The notes under the pieces are model-generated. The model was not told where the DNA came from, made no database searches, and saw nothing but the letters and a program-made list of their open reading frames with translations. From NCBI GenBank assembly GCA_024280885.1, contig JAJRPF010000038.1, positions 1-40,446 on the forward strand: a stretch of DNA of 40,446 nucleotides. Direction: 5' to 3'. The stretch comes from Planctomycetota bacterium. GTDB lineage: Bacteria; Planctomycetota; JAJSAM01; JAJVHW01. Shown here piece by piece: positions 25,966-36,110 of this stretch. Position numbers and translations under genes: made by a program. Each line of letters opens with the position of its first letter. The stretch's first letter is position 1.

Positions 25966-28900
25966 ACCCAGTCGCCTTCACCGAGAAGGTCGTCGGCAAC
26001 TTCCTCCGGTATCAGCTCACTGCGTACCCGTTCGCGGATGCGCAGCTCTACGACCAGATGCGGACTCTGCTCTCGCTTGAGGAGACGCGTAATACGCCGC
26101 TCCTCAAGGGACCGTTCGTCAGCCTGTCGCGCTCGTTCCGCGCCGGCGCGAGCGTTGCGGATCTCGTGTCCGAGGGCGTGCTGCACCCGCACATGCAGCA
26201 GCTCATCCCGTACCCGCACATGTACGGACACCAGGAGAAGGCGATCCGCGCGATCGTCGCAGGCCGCACGACGCTGGTGGCGACGGGCACGGGGTCAGGC
26301 AAGACGGAGTGCTTCCTCTACCCGATCATCAGCCGATGCCTGAAGTTGCGCGACGAGGGCGCGCCTCCGGGGATCGTGGCCATTCTCGTCTATCCCATGA
26401 ACGCACTCGCCGAGGACCAGCTTCTGCGATTGCGCGGGCTACTCGCCGGTACCGGCATTCCGTTCGGCATGTATGTGGGGAAGACACCGGAACGCAGCTC
26501 GAACGTTGCGGGCAAGCGCCTGCCATCGGGCGCGTCGAAGCAGGACTACCTGGCCGAAATGGACCGCGCCCGCGAGGAGAAGCGCGGGACCGCTGTGCAC
26601 CCGGCCGAGGAACGATGCGCGCGCGAGGACATGCGCGTCGATGGCGGCCAGCCGCGCATTCTGCTCACGAACGTGAAGCAGATGGAATTGCTGCTTACTC
26701 GCTCGCGAGACGTGGATCTCTTCACCGGATCGCAATTGCAGTTCCTGGTCTGCGACGAGGCGCACACGTTTACCGGGGCCGGTGGTGCGGAGACGGCATG
26801 CCTGATCCGTCGCCTGCGCTCGTATTGCGGGCGGAAGCCGGAGGAGACGGTCTGCATCGCCACATCGGCGACGATCACCGATCCGGAGTCCGGTGCGGAG
26901 CCCGGGCGGGAATTCGCATCGCGCTTCTTCGGCGTGGATGCCAACTCGGTCGAACTTGTCGGCGAGGAGTACACGCCCGACGTGTGGGCAGACCAGCGCG
27001 CCGTGACGCCCGCGCCGTCGGATACTCGGGCGGCGCTCTCCGCCGCGCTGCGAGCCGTGGATGTGGACGATGCCGATGCGGGAGCGGAGATTTCGACGGC
27101 ACTTCGACTTCTCAGTGGTGAGGCGCTTGCGTCTGGCGAATGGAGCCGGGCCCTGCACGGCGCCTTGTCCCGCAACGAGATCGCTTACTCGTTGGCGCAG
27201 GCGCTTGAGTCACCCCGTGAGGTCGAGGAACTCTGCGGCGACGTGACGAAGCGCGTGGGACGCCCTGTGACGCAGGAGGAAGTTCTCGCCTGGCTGACGC
27301 TCGGCGCGGCGGCGCGGCTCGAGGGTCGCCCCCTTCTTCGTCCCGTGGTTCACGCATTCGTCCGGGGGATCGACGGGGCGGTCGTGAGTTTCCCTGATGG
27401 CGCGACGCAGCCTCGGCTGTGGCTCTCGTCCGAAGACGCGGCGCCCGGAGGAGACGAGCAGCGCACACGCTTGCCCGTAATGACGTGCACGACGTGTGGG
27501 CAACACTACTTCCACCACCATCTCGGTGACTTCGAGTTCGTCGGCAAGCAGCCCGGCGGCGGCGAGGCCGTCGAGGATCGTCTCTACTGGCCCGCGCTGG
27601 ACTCGACGAACGGTGGCGTTCGAGCCGTCTTCTTCGATCGTCTCATCTCCGATGACGACTCGGATGATGACGACGACTCGGCGCCGCGCAACACCGCGCC
27701 GCTCCATCTGTGCCGACTCTGTGGAGCGGGGCACCCCGAAGCCAGGGATCGTTGCGATGGCTGCGGCGCCGATGCATCACTCATCCCCCTCTTGGTGTGC
27801 GCGCAGAAGAAGGAGAAGCCGGGCTACCTGACGCGGTGCATCTGCTGCGGGTCTCAGGGCCGCGAGTGGGGCGGGCACTATCGCGAACCCGCACGCCCTG
27901 TGCGCGCGGGCACCGTTTCCGATGTGCATGTTCTCGCGCAGGAGATGGTGCAGCACGCCGAGCGACCACGGTTGCTCGTCTTCGCCGACAACCGCCAAGA
28001 CGCTGCATTCCAGGCGGGTTGGATGCGGGATCGGGCGCGTCGTTTCCGTCTGCGTGCGCTGATGTATGACCGCATCAAGGAGGGGCCGGTCTCGGTCAAC
28101 GACCTCGCCGCACACCTCGATGATCTCTTCGAGCGAGATGACGCGCTGTCACGGGTGCTGCTGCGTGAGGTCTGGAACGTGGCGCGCAAGGAGGCCGCCG
28201 GACAGCGACACGCTGACGAGCGTCGGAAGTACATCCGCATCCAGGTGCTGCGTGAACTCGTAACGGGCTTGAAGCAACGAGTGGGCTTGGAGCCCTACGG
28301 CCGCATCCGCGTGCGCTATGTGGGACTGGAGGCGGGGCACGCGTGGGTGGAGAGCAACGCCGCGCACCTGGGACTCGATCCGGAGGTGCTCATCGCGGGG
28401 ATCGCAACGCTGCTGGACCAGATGCGGCGGGGCTCGTACGTCTTCGATCGCGACCACGACATCTTCTCGAAGTTCTGGCCGGACGGTGCGCCCGAGATCA
28501 TGTTCGGGTTCCTGCCGAAGATGCCCGGTGTGCCTCAGGGCATGAAGCTCCGCTACGAGGCGGGCGACGAGAAGGGGCGCATCCGGCAGTGGGTGAGCGC
28601 GGCCGGTGAAACCGGCGTGCTGCAGCAGGTGAAGCGCTGGGGCGTGGAAACCGACGATGCGCGCGAGTTCGTCGAGTCACTCTGGGGGTTCTTGTGCAAG
28701 ACCCGCGTACTCGTTCCGGTGACGCTGAAGGGGTGGAAGGGACGCGCCCTACCGGGATGCACGGGCACGCATCAAATCGACGCCGATCGCCTCAGCATCG
28801 AGCCGCACACGGGCGTGTGGCGCTGTGGGACGTGTCGTCGTACGCAGAACCGCCCGACGCCTCACGACTTGTGCATGGCGTGGCGCTGCAAGGGCGTACT

Positions 28901-31388
28901 TCAGCGCGAAGCGGAGAGCGAGGACGACTACGACCTGCGCCTGCTCGACGAGGGCTACCGCATGATCCGGCCGCAGGAACACTCGGCGCAGGTGCCGCAG
29001 GACGAGCGCGAGCGGATCGAGATTGCGTTCAAGGGAGAGGGCGAGGCGGTGAACTGCCTCGTCTCCACGCCGACGCTCGAACTGGGTGTGGACATCGGCG
29101 CACTCGACTCGGTGCTGATGCGGAACGTCCCGCCGCTGCCGGCCAACTACTGGCAGCGCGCGGGCCGCGCCGGGCGTCGGCATCGCATGGCCGTTAACCT
29201 GACGCACTGTCGCGCGATGAGTCACGATCGGGGCTACTTCGCGGAGCCGCTGAAACTGCTGGGCGGCCGCGTCGATCCACCGAGCTTCAACCTTCGCAAT
29301 CCGTTGATGATCGCGAAGCACGTGCACGCTGCCGTGTTGACCAGACTCCACCATCTTGTGCGCCCCGAGGGTGGGCTTGGTGAAGACGATCGGTCCGAGA
29401 TCAAGGAGGCGTTGGATCTCGCGTTCCCGGCGAAGATCCGGGAGTTCCTCTTCACCGAGGGAGGCGACCTGCGGGAGGTGCCGCTCGACGTGACGTTGCT
29501 GCACACCGTTGTGACGAAGCACGAGGCGGAGCTGCGCGCCTATGTCGAAGGCGTATTCAAACAGGGGTGGCCGGAGGCGGATCGCGCAGAGGTGCGGCCG
29601 GAGCGGCTGCACCAGCACGTCGATGGAACCACTGCCGCGCTCCGCGCGGTGATCGCGACTCTCAAGCGGCGTCTCGATTGGGCGATTGGGCAGATGCAGC
29701 GATTGGAGGACGAGCGACGACGCAAGGCCACCCTCGAACCCGCGGAAGACGCGCTCTTCGGCAGGTGCGACCGGTTGGTCAAGCGCATGAAGGGGATCCG
29801 CAAGCGAGGACGAGCACAAGCTGCCGGACACGACGATGTCGTCACGATGAGCGTTCTCGCGGCGGAGGGCTTTCTGCCCGGATACGGGCTGGAGGTCGGA
29901 CACGTCGTGGGCTACGCATCGATCCCGAAATCCTCCGCCGGAGGCTTCGACTTCAACCTTCCGCGCTGGCAAGGGATTGCCGTGATCGAGTTTGCGCCGG
30001 GCAACCTGATCTACGCGAACGGTCATCGGTTCACGCCGCGTCGGTTCCAGTTGACGGCCGAGGACGAACTCCTGCGTTTCGCGGTCGAGCCGAAGAGCCA
30101 AGCTGTTCGCATCGTGGATGCGGGTTCCGCGAGCGTGGCGAGTGGCGTAGTTGACGTGGCGTCCATGGGATCGACCACGCTGCGCGCGATCCCGGTATCA
30201 GATCTGGATCTCTCGCATCGTTCGCACATCAGCGACGACGAGGACTTCCGGTTTCAGCTTCCCGTCGAGGTCTACGCGTACGAGTTGGCGCGGCACGAAG
30301 GCGGGCAGGCCTACGACTGGGGCGGCCGCGACCTGCACCGTCGCCACAACGTGCACTTCCGTCTCGTGAATGTCGGCGCGTCCTCGCTCGTGCGCGCCGG
30401 TGATCCGACACGCTTCGGATACCCGATTTGCACGGTTTGCGGGCAGGCCGGCTCGCCCTTCGGATCGCAGGTATCGAGAGACAAATTCGCCGAAGGCCAT
30501 CAGGAGCGTTGCGGTCGGAAGATCCAGCCGACCGGCCTGTACGCGGATGTCGTGGCGGACATGCTCACGCTGCCGCGCTGCAACGACAGGAAACAGGCGT
30601 TCTCCCTTGCCGAGGCGATCCGCTTCGGCGCAGCGGAAGTGCTCGACATGGAGCGCGGAGATCTGCGGATCGTGATCCTCGCGTATCCCGACCGTGAAGA
30701 GTGCGACGCCGTCCTCTACGACCCGATGCCGGGCGGCTCCGGATTGCTCGAGCAGATCACCAGCCGGTTCTCGGAGGTAATGACTGCGGGCAAGCGGATC
30801 GCGGAGCGGTGCCCGTCGGATTGCGGCAGCGCTTGCATCGACTGCTTCCACACATATCGCAACGCCTTCTACCACCGCTATCTCGACCGGCACGAGGTGC
30901 TCGACTTCGTCGTAGAGCGCGGCGTTCTTCTGGCGCCGAGTCACGCCATCCCGGCGCAGATGCCGCAGCAGGAAGCCGACGCGGACGCGATGCCGACCAA
31001 CATCCGCGAAGCGCGCCTCCGCGACCTGATCCTGCGCGCCGGTTTCCCCGACCCGATCTGGGATCATCAGGTCCAGTTCGGCCGGCCACTCGGATCAACT
31101 ACGCCCGACTGTTGCTTCGATATCGATGCCGACGGATGGCCCGAAATCGCGATCTACCTCGACGGCCTGAGCGACAAGTTGCACGGCAATCCGGCGACGC
31201 GCCGCAAGGACCGTCAGATCCGCGAAGAGCTCCGTTCCCGCGGCGTCGATGTGATCGAGATCCCGAACCACGCCCTGGACGATCGCGGCGCGATGCAGAA
31301 GCACTTCAAGCGCCTGGGCCGCAGTCTCGGCGGGCGCGACTACGGCCAGCAGGTGGCGGAAGACGCGGAGTGGTTTGGTGGTGAGTAG
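25956..31388 (+). CDS. DEAD/H helicase with DUF1998 and C-terminal Vsr/DUF559-like nuclease region
   Basis: An 1810-aa protein. Helicase lobe 1: HQ motif at 92-93, TGTGSGKT (110-117), CDEAH (266-270) and ATSATI. An insert carries zinc knuckles: CTTC near 511, a CRLCG...CDGCG cluster near 585, and CICCG near 628. Lobe 2 has LELGVDIG near 1042 and QRAGRAGRR from 1067. The DUF1998 part has CTVCG (C1492, C1495), MPGGSG and a CX3CX3CX2C cluster (C1619, 1623, 1627, 1630). The last 100 residues look like a very-short-patch/DUF559-type nuclease: D1718, YLDG with D1736, H1743, R1749 and D1752. In DISARM the helicase (DrmA), DUF1998 (DrmB) and nuclease (DrmC, phospholipase-D type) are separate genes; here comparable parts are in one chain. 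Druantia DruE is another large DUF1998 helicase to compare. Confidence 0.85.
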   Translation: MALNPVAFTEKVVGNFLRYQLTAYPFADAQLYDQMRTLLSLEETRNTPLLKGPFVSLSRSFRAGASVADLVSEGVLHPHMQQLIPYPHMYGHQEKAIRAIVAGRTTLVATGTGSGKTECFLYPIISRCLKLRDEGAPPGIVAILVYPMNALAEDQLLRLRGLLAGTGIPFGMYVGKTPERSSNVAGKRLPSGASKQDYLAEMDRAREEKRGTAVHPAEERCAREDMRVDGGQPRILLTNVKQMELLLTRSRDVDLFTGSQLQFLVCDEAHTFTGAGGAETACLIRRLRSYCGRKPEETVCIATSATITDPESGAEPGREFASRFFGVDANSVELVGEEYTPDVWADQRAVTPAPSDTRAALSAALRAVDVDDADAGAEISTALRLLSGEALASGEWSRALHGALSRNEIAYSLAQALESPREVEELCGDVTKRVGRPVTQEEVLAWLTLGAAARLEGRPLLRPVVHAFVRGIDGAVVSFPDGATQPRLWLSSEDAAPGGDEQRTRLPVMTCTTCGQHYFHHHLGDFEFVGKQPGGGEAVEDRLYWPALDSTNGGVRAVFFDRLISDDDSDDDDDSAPRNTAPLHLCRLCGAGHPEARDRCDGCGADASLIPLLVCAQKKEKPGYLTRCICCGSQGREWGGHYREPARPVRAGTVSDVHVLAQEMVQHAERPRLLVFADNRQDAAFQAGWMRDRARRFRLRALMYDRIKEGPVSVNDLAAHLDDLFERDDALSRVLLREVWNVARKEAAGQRHADERRKYIRIQVLRELVTGLKQRVGLEPYGRIRVRYVGLEAGHAWVESNAAHLGLDPEVLIAGIATLLDQMRRGSYVFDRDHDIFSKFWPDGAPEIMFGFLPKMPGVPQGMKLRYEAGDEKGRIRQWVSAAGETGVLQQVKRWGVETDDAREFVESLWGFLCKTRVLVPVTLKGWKGRALPGCTGTHQIDADRLSIEPHTGVWRCGTCRRTQNRPTPHDLCMAWRCKGVLQREAESEDDYDLRLLDEGYRMIRPQEHSAQVPQDERERIEIAFKGEGEAVNCLVSTPTLELGVDIGALDSVLMRNVPPLPANYWQRAGRAGRRHRMAVNLTHCRAMSHDRGYFAEPLKLLGGRVDPPSFNLRNPLMIAKHVHAAVLTRLHHLVRPEGGLGEDDRSEIKEALDLAFPAKIREFLFTEGGDLREVPLDVTLLHTVVTKHEAELRAYVEGVFKQGWPEADRAEVRPERLHQHVDGTTAALRAVIATLKRRLDWAIGQMQRLEDERRRKATLEPAEDALFGRCDRLVKRMKGIRKRGRAQAAGHDDVVTMSVLAAEGFLPGYGLEVGHVVGYASIPKSSAGGFDFNLPRWQGIAVIEFAPGNLIYANGHRFTPRRFQLTAEDELLRFAVEPKSQAVRIVDAGSASVASGVVDVASMGSTTLRAIPVSDLDLSHRSHISDDEDFRFQLPVEVYAYELARHEGGQAYDWGGRDLHRRHNVHFRLVNVGASSLVRAGDPTRFGYPICTVCGQAGSPFGSQVSRDKFAEGHQERCGRKIQPTGLYADVVADMLTLPRCNDRKQAFSLAEAIRFGAAEVLDMERGDLRIVILAYPDREECDAVLYDPMPGGSGLLEQITSRFSEVMTAGKRIAERCPSDCGSACIDCFHTYRNAFYHRYLDRHEVLDFVVERGVLLAPSHAIPAQMPQQEADADAMPTNIREARLRDLILRAGFPDPIWDHQVQFGRPLGSTTPDCCFDIDADGWPEIAIYLDGLSDKLHGNPATRRKDRQIREELRSRGVDVIEIPNHALDDRGAMQKHFKRLGRSLGGRDYGQQVAEDAEWFGGE

Positions 31389-31466
31389 CACCCTCATCGA
31401 GAGCTCGGACGGTGGCGAGCACGACGCTGGGCTCTCTGGGTTCGCTTACGCGCCTCGGTCGCTCTC

Positions 31467-34400
31467 GTGAGTACCGCTCCTCGGTTTCCCCGGCTCCGTG
31501 ATCGATTGGTGGCGCTGCGCCCTGAGGGACCGGTCGGATTTGAGGGGGTGGTCGCCCATTCCTTGGGTGCTGCGACAGGGCTCCAACTCAGACTTGCCAA
31601 GTCCGGCGCCCAATTCGGTCGGGACGCGAGTTCGGCGCCATCGCCGTTCGCGATCGCGATGGAGGCCAAGCGCTACAAGGGGACGCTGAGCTTGGAGGGC
31701 CTCGTCGCGAAGGCCGTTGTTGGGGCGCATGCCTTGGGGGGAGCCATCGACCTGTGGGTTCTCGGGGCGACGAGCGCAGCAGGCGACGATGCCTTGAAAT
31801 GGCTGACGGACATCCTCGAGCGAGAGGGTGTGTCCTTTCTGGCCCTCGACTGGAGCGACACTGAGATCCCCCAACTCGCTCTCCTGCTCGCGTGGCAACG
31901 GGATGCGACTCTGGATTGGTTTCGTCGGTCTGTGTCCGATGCCCCGCTTGATGATGTTGCACGCGAACTCGACGAAGTCCGCCGCGCGGAGGGCTTTGAT
32001 CGTGGGGTTCGTGAACTTCGCGTCGCAGTGAACTCAGCTGACCTCGGGCTTGATGCCCTTCGCGGCCGCAGTCGGGCCTGGATGGCAACGCGGCTGGCGG
32101 ACCGAGGGGCGTCCCGGCGCTCGTTCGGCCAGTTCGTGGTCCCACTAGACTCGAAGGCTCCGACGGTCCGAAGAGCCGAACTCGTCGGCGAGGTGTCGCG
32201 CTGCGTTCGCGAAGGAGTGCGGGAGTCGACCGTCGTTGCAGTTCTCGGCGATGAGGGCACAGGCAAGACGTGGCTGGTGGCCCAGGCCTGCAGCGAGCTG
32301 GCGGAGAAGCCCATCTTCGTTCTCGTCGCTGGCCGACGCTGCAAGATGCTCAAGGCTGAGGACCCGCGCGCGTCACTCTCATCGCTGCTCACGGAACAGG
32401 GAGGAGCAGATCCCGGCAGAGTCAAGATCTGGCATCGACGTCTCACCCGATGGTCGAACCAGGGGAAGTTGGGTCAGCTCCGCTTCGTCGTCGTCTTGGA
32501 CGGCCTCGACGAGCGTCCATCGCTTCCGTGGACAGATCTGCTGCAGTCGCTCGCGGAGGAGGTGAGCAAGCTCGGCGGGTGTGTGGTCGTGACATCCAGG
32601 CCCGCGTTCTGGGATCGCGAGATCGTGCCCCGACTCGGCCAGTCTTCGCGCGTGCAGCAGCTGCGTGTGGAGCAGTTTACGAACGAAGAACTGGACGAAG
32701 TCCTTGCGCGTGCAGGGCTTGGCGAGAACGAATGGCCAGCCGAGGTCCGTTCGTTTGTGAGGAACCCGCGCGCGTGTGCAGTTGCTCTCAGGCTGCTTGA
32801 TCGCCTCTCCCTCCAGCCCTCGGCACTCACGATCGAACGCCTGCTGCTGGAGTACTGGCGTGCGCGCCTGGAGGAGCGGGGCGATCTCGTGGCGCACTCT
32901 GTCGAGGAGTTTCACGAACTCTTGATTGGTCACGCGCGGGACTGGCGCGAGCGTCCTGATCGTACATACCGACGCGAGAAATGGCAGTCGTACTCTCCCG
33001 CAGCGGAGATCGGCCTTCGCCCAGTCGCCGAGGAGATCGCTGAGATCGAGGAGGGCCGGTTCATGACGGTCACCTCCTCCGGGAGGTACACGTTCCGAGC
33101 CGAAACCGTGCCATTCGCGATGGCGCTTCTGCTCGTCGCCGAAGTGCAGAGTGCTCTCGACGTGGGCAAGACGGACATGGTCGAACTCGTCGGGCGCCAG
33201 GTCGAGGAGATCCGTGGCTTCGATCGAGTCAGCGACATCCTCGCCGCCGCGGTCCTAGTTGCGCGTGGCGACCCGGATCTACCGAGAGAGCTCCACTCGG
33301 CGATCGTGGCGGCGTGGCTCGGCCTGCAGAACGTCTCTGCCGAGTCCATCCACGCGATGTCGGCGTACGCGGTTGAGGCGGCCGCCCCGATGTTGGATGC
33401 AGCAGAGCTTCCCGAGTCTCAGGGTGGGCGCGGCATTCGGGAGGATCTGCTACTTCCACTGCTACTCGATCTGCGAAACGGCGTGGGGTCAGGGGAGGAA
33501 CTCCAACGCCGCGTAAACTCGTGGCTGGGCTACTGGAGTCGAAGCGCTCGACGCCACCCCGGCAGGACCGCAGACGAGCACGAGAGACGGCAGGCGGATC
33601 GACTTGCGAAGGTCGAGCGTGGCCTCGCCGAGGTGGGGGACTGGGACGGGGATGCCGACGGCTGGATCGGTCGCGAGTTGGACGAGCCGCCCGCGATCAG
33701 TCTCGGGTGGCTTACCGCGCGGGCGCTCGCGGGCGCCGAACTCGCGACGTACTCGAAAGGTCTTCTGTGTTGGTGCCTCGCTCGAGTCGTCGCGTTCGAC
33801 TTCCCGGATGCCCGCGCTGATCTCGCCTGGCTTCTCCGGATGAACGGAGTGGACTTCGAGGAAACGCGGCAGGCAATTGTCGAAGCCGTAGGGAGTGTCA
33901 CAGTCGATGCGCCGGAGTCAGTTCGCCGCAGTGCTGCTGTCGCCTTGGATCTTCTGGGCGACGTGGAGAGCGCTCGCCGCGCTCACCTACTCGCTCCGGT
34001 ATCGCCCGGGAGGAGGCTGCGCTCGGTGGAGCGGTACTGCGAGACCAATCCACACGACGTATCCGCGGGGCGCGGCGCGAATATCTCACACGCGTTGGAC
34101 GCGCTGCCGAACGTCGACCTCAAGCATGTGTGGACTCGGATGGGCGACACTACCGAGGATCTCCAACTCGAAGAGATGACACCGGCTCTCGCCCGGTTCG
34201 CGCACAAGCCGCTTGTCGAGGTCCTTCGATCGTTGGTCGATACCGCGACGTCACGATCGGGACTCCCGCTACGGCAGCTCGCCTGGCGTCTCCCCGCGCT
34301 GAGTCCGCTCTTCAATGCTGCTCAGATTGCGAGCGTCGAGGCGAGCTTCCGACGGACGTTGCAGAAGCCCGAAGTGTTGCCCGGTGATGACGCCGACTGG

Positions 34401-36062
34401 ATCCGAGCGAAGATCCTGCGCGCGATCCTCTCGCGAAGCTCAGGAGAGAAGCAGCTCACTCTCCTGCAGCAACTCCCGGAGAACACTCCGACGTACGGGT
34501 TCCTTGTGGATGTGCTGTCGTCTGTTTCGTCGCAGCACATTGACGCGGAGCTGCTGCGCGTCTCCGCTGCCGAAGACCCGGCGCCACTCCGATGGACGTT
34601 GTCGTTCTTGGCCTGGTCGAGCACGCCACTGTCTTCGCAGGCGCGGAACTTGGTCCTGGAACAACTCTCCAGCGGGAGCGCGGGCGTGCGCGATGCGGCT
34701 GCGAGCGCTGTGTTCTCGCGTGCCATCCGCGAACTGGATGCGGAGTTCATCGATCGTTCTGTCAGCGACGCTCGCGTCCTGGACGCGGATGCGGAATTCT
34801 GTCTGGCACGTGCGTTCGCAGCCGCCGTCTCGCGCGACGAGCGTGATGGCCCGGTGCCCATGGTGGCGGCGACATTCCGCCAGCTCATCGTCGAACAGCA
34901 ACCGACGGACGAACGCGCGTCCTTGTTCCTCAATGTGATCGAGGAGGCGATACGTCGTCTTCTCCTGCCGATTTCCTCCATCGCTCCTACGGGCGCGACC
35001 GTCACCATCGCGCTGGAGACGACTACGGCCGATCGGCGAACGTCGATCGCGGAGTTTGTGGCAACCGACATTGACTCACGGGTTCAACGAATGATATCTG
35101 AGTTGAACGACCCAGAGGCGGCCGCATGTCGCCTGCAGTCTCGGCAGGAGGAACTAGCCGCCGAGTGGAAGGAGTTCGTTGCCTCGCTCCGGCTGGAGGG
35201 CGCTGAGGCCCTGGTGGATGTGTTGAGCATCGGCGCGGCTCGCAAGCTCGTCAGTCGGGACCCAAAACGGGTCCTGCGGTGGCTCGAACTCGTGCGCCGC
35301 ACGACGGATCCCGGGCTACTCGCACAGGTGTCCAATCTCGCGGTTGTCCTGGCCGCTGCGTGCGCGAGTCATGACGCGCTGGCGGCGAGCCTGCTGCTGC
35401 GCCACATTCGTGATGCTGAGCCGGTAGTCCGAGTAGTGACGGGGCGAGGTCGAGTGTGGCTGTTCGCGGTAGCCCTGTTCTCGGCGCCCGACGCCGCCCA
35501 ACTCGATGCACTGCGCGAGGAGGAGTTCGCTGCGGCTGGCACGGACGCCGACTTGGAAGAGCTGACTAAGTGTGCAGAGTTGACAGGTGCGTCGGGATGG
35601 CTGGACCGCTACGTCAACGCGTGCATGGCCCGAGCGGTGCCGGGTGAGATCGCGCGCGGGATCTCCGTGGCAGGCCTCCGATCGAGGAACCGGTGCAGTG
35701 ATGAGGTGCTGGCGCGTGATTGGGGCGTCGGGTTCCTCGGTGACGCTCACAAGGCTGCGAAGAAGAACTACGATAGGAACGCGTGGGCTCGGCACTGGCA
35801 CGATGAGGCACTGTCGTCCTCAGATCTCATCGACTACTGGCGCTTTGCGGAGTTGTCGATTGGCATCGCAGACTGGCGGTATCTGGTGTGGAGCGGAGTC
35901 GGTGACGTCAGGCCGCAGCTAGCAGGGTTTGCGGGCAGCCTGGAGGAGAGATATCGCAACGCAGCGAGACGACGACGCTCAAGGCGCGAGAGAACACTGT
36001 TTGGTGTGTCGGCACCCTCGCGCGATCTCTGGCGCTTGCTGACCGGAGCGGACGCCAGGTAG
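31467..36062 (+). CDS. Avs-like STAND NTPase with N-terminal Mrr-like nuclease domain
   Basis: A 1531-aa protein of three parts. Residues about 1-150 look like an Mrr-type PD-(D/E)XK nuclease: Glu26 in GFEGVV, Asp53 in GRD, and Glu66-Ala-Lys68, followed by a helical core. Residues about 230-560 are a NACHT/STAND NTPase: GDEGTGKT (261-268, Walker A), VVVLDGLDE (341-349, Walker B) and VTSRP (376-379). The remaining 950 residues are helical, with HEAT-like character, and would be the sensor. This nuclease-STAND-sensor order is that of Avs antiviral proteins, which detect phage proteins and then cut DNA. The start is a GTG with no clear ribosome site, 78 bp after the helicase gene on the same strand, so it may be the fifth gene of the operon or an independent neighbour. 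Confidence 0.8.
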   Translation: MSTAPRFPRLRDRLVALRPEGPVGFEGVVAHSLGAATGLQLRLAKSGAQFGRDASSAPSPFAIAMEAKRYKGTLSLEGLVAKAVVGAHALGGAIDLWVLGATSAAGDDALKWLTDILEREGVSFLALDWSDTEIPQLALLLAWQRDATLDWFRRSVSDAPLDDVARELDEVRRAEGFDRGVRELRVAVNSADLGLDALRGRSRAWMATRLADRGASRRSFGQFVVPLDSKAPTVRRAELVGEVSRCVREGVRESTVVAVLGDEGTGKTWLVAQACSELAEKPIFVLVAGRRCKMLKAEDPRASLSSLLTEQGGADPGRVKIWHRRLTRWSNQGKLGQLRFVVVLDGLDERPSLPWTDLLQSLAEEVSKLGGCVVVTSRPAFWDREIVPRLGQSSRVQQLRVEQFTNEELDEVLARAGLGENEWPAEVRSFVRNPRACAVALRLLDRLSLQPSALTIERLLLEYWRARLEERGDLVAHSVEEFHELLIGHARDWRERPDRTYRREKWQSYSPAAEIGLRPVAEEIAEIEEGRFMTVTSSGRYTFRAETVPFAMALLLVAEVQSALDVGKTDMVELVGRQVEEIRGFDRVSDILAAAVLVARGDPDLPRELHSAIVAAWLGLQNVSAESIHAMSAYAVEAAAPMLDAAELPESQGGRGIREDLLLPLLLDLRNGVGSGEELQRRVNSWLGYWSRSARRHPGRTADEHERRQADRLAKVERGLAEVGDWDGDADGWIGRELDEPPAISLGWLTARALAGAELATYSKGLLCWCLARVVAFDFPDARADLAWLLRMNGVDFEETRQAIVEAVGSVTVDAPESVRRSAAVALDLLGDVESARRAHLLAPVSPGRRLRSVERYCETNPHDVSAGRGANISHALDALPNVDLKHVWTRMGDTTEDLQLEEMTPALARFAHKPLVEVLRSLVDTATSRSGLPLRQLAWRLPALSPLFNAAQIASVEASFRRTLQKPEVLPGDDADWIRAKILRAILSRSSGEKQLTLLQQLPENTPTYGFLVDVLSSVSSQHIDAELLRVSAAEDPAPLRWTLSFLAWSSTPLSSQARNLVLEQLSSGSAGVRDAAASAVFSRAIRELDAEFIDRSVSDARVLDADAEFCLARAFAAAVSRDERDGPVPMVAATFRQLIVEQQPTDERASLFLNVIEEAIRRLLLPISSIAPTGATVTIALETTTADRRTSIAEFVATDIDSRVQRMISELNDPEAAACRLQSRQEELAAEWKEFVASLRLEGAEALVDVLSIGAARKLVSRDPKRVLRWLELVRRTTDPGLLAQVSNLAVVLAAACASHDALAASLLLRHIRDAEPVVRVVTGRGRVWLFAVALFSAPDAAQLDALREEEFAAAGTDADLEELTKCAELTGASGWLDRYVNACMARAVPGEIARGISVAGLRSRNRCSDEVLARDWGVGFLGDAHKAAKKNYDRNAWARHWHDEALSSSDLIDYWRFAELSIGIADWRYLVWSGVGDVRPQLAGFAGSLEERYRNAARRRRSRRERTLFGVSAPSRDLWRLLTGADAR

Positions 36063-36110
36063 CGATGGACCAGCGCCTCGTGCAACAGTTCGACGCCCCG
36101 AGCCGCGTTC

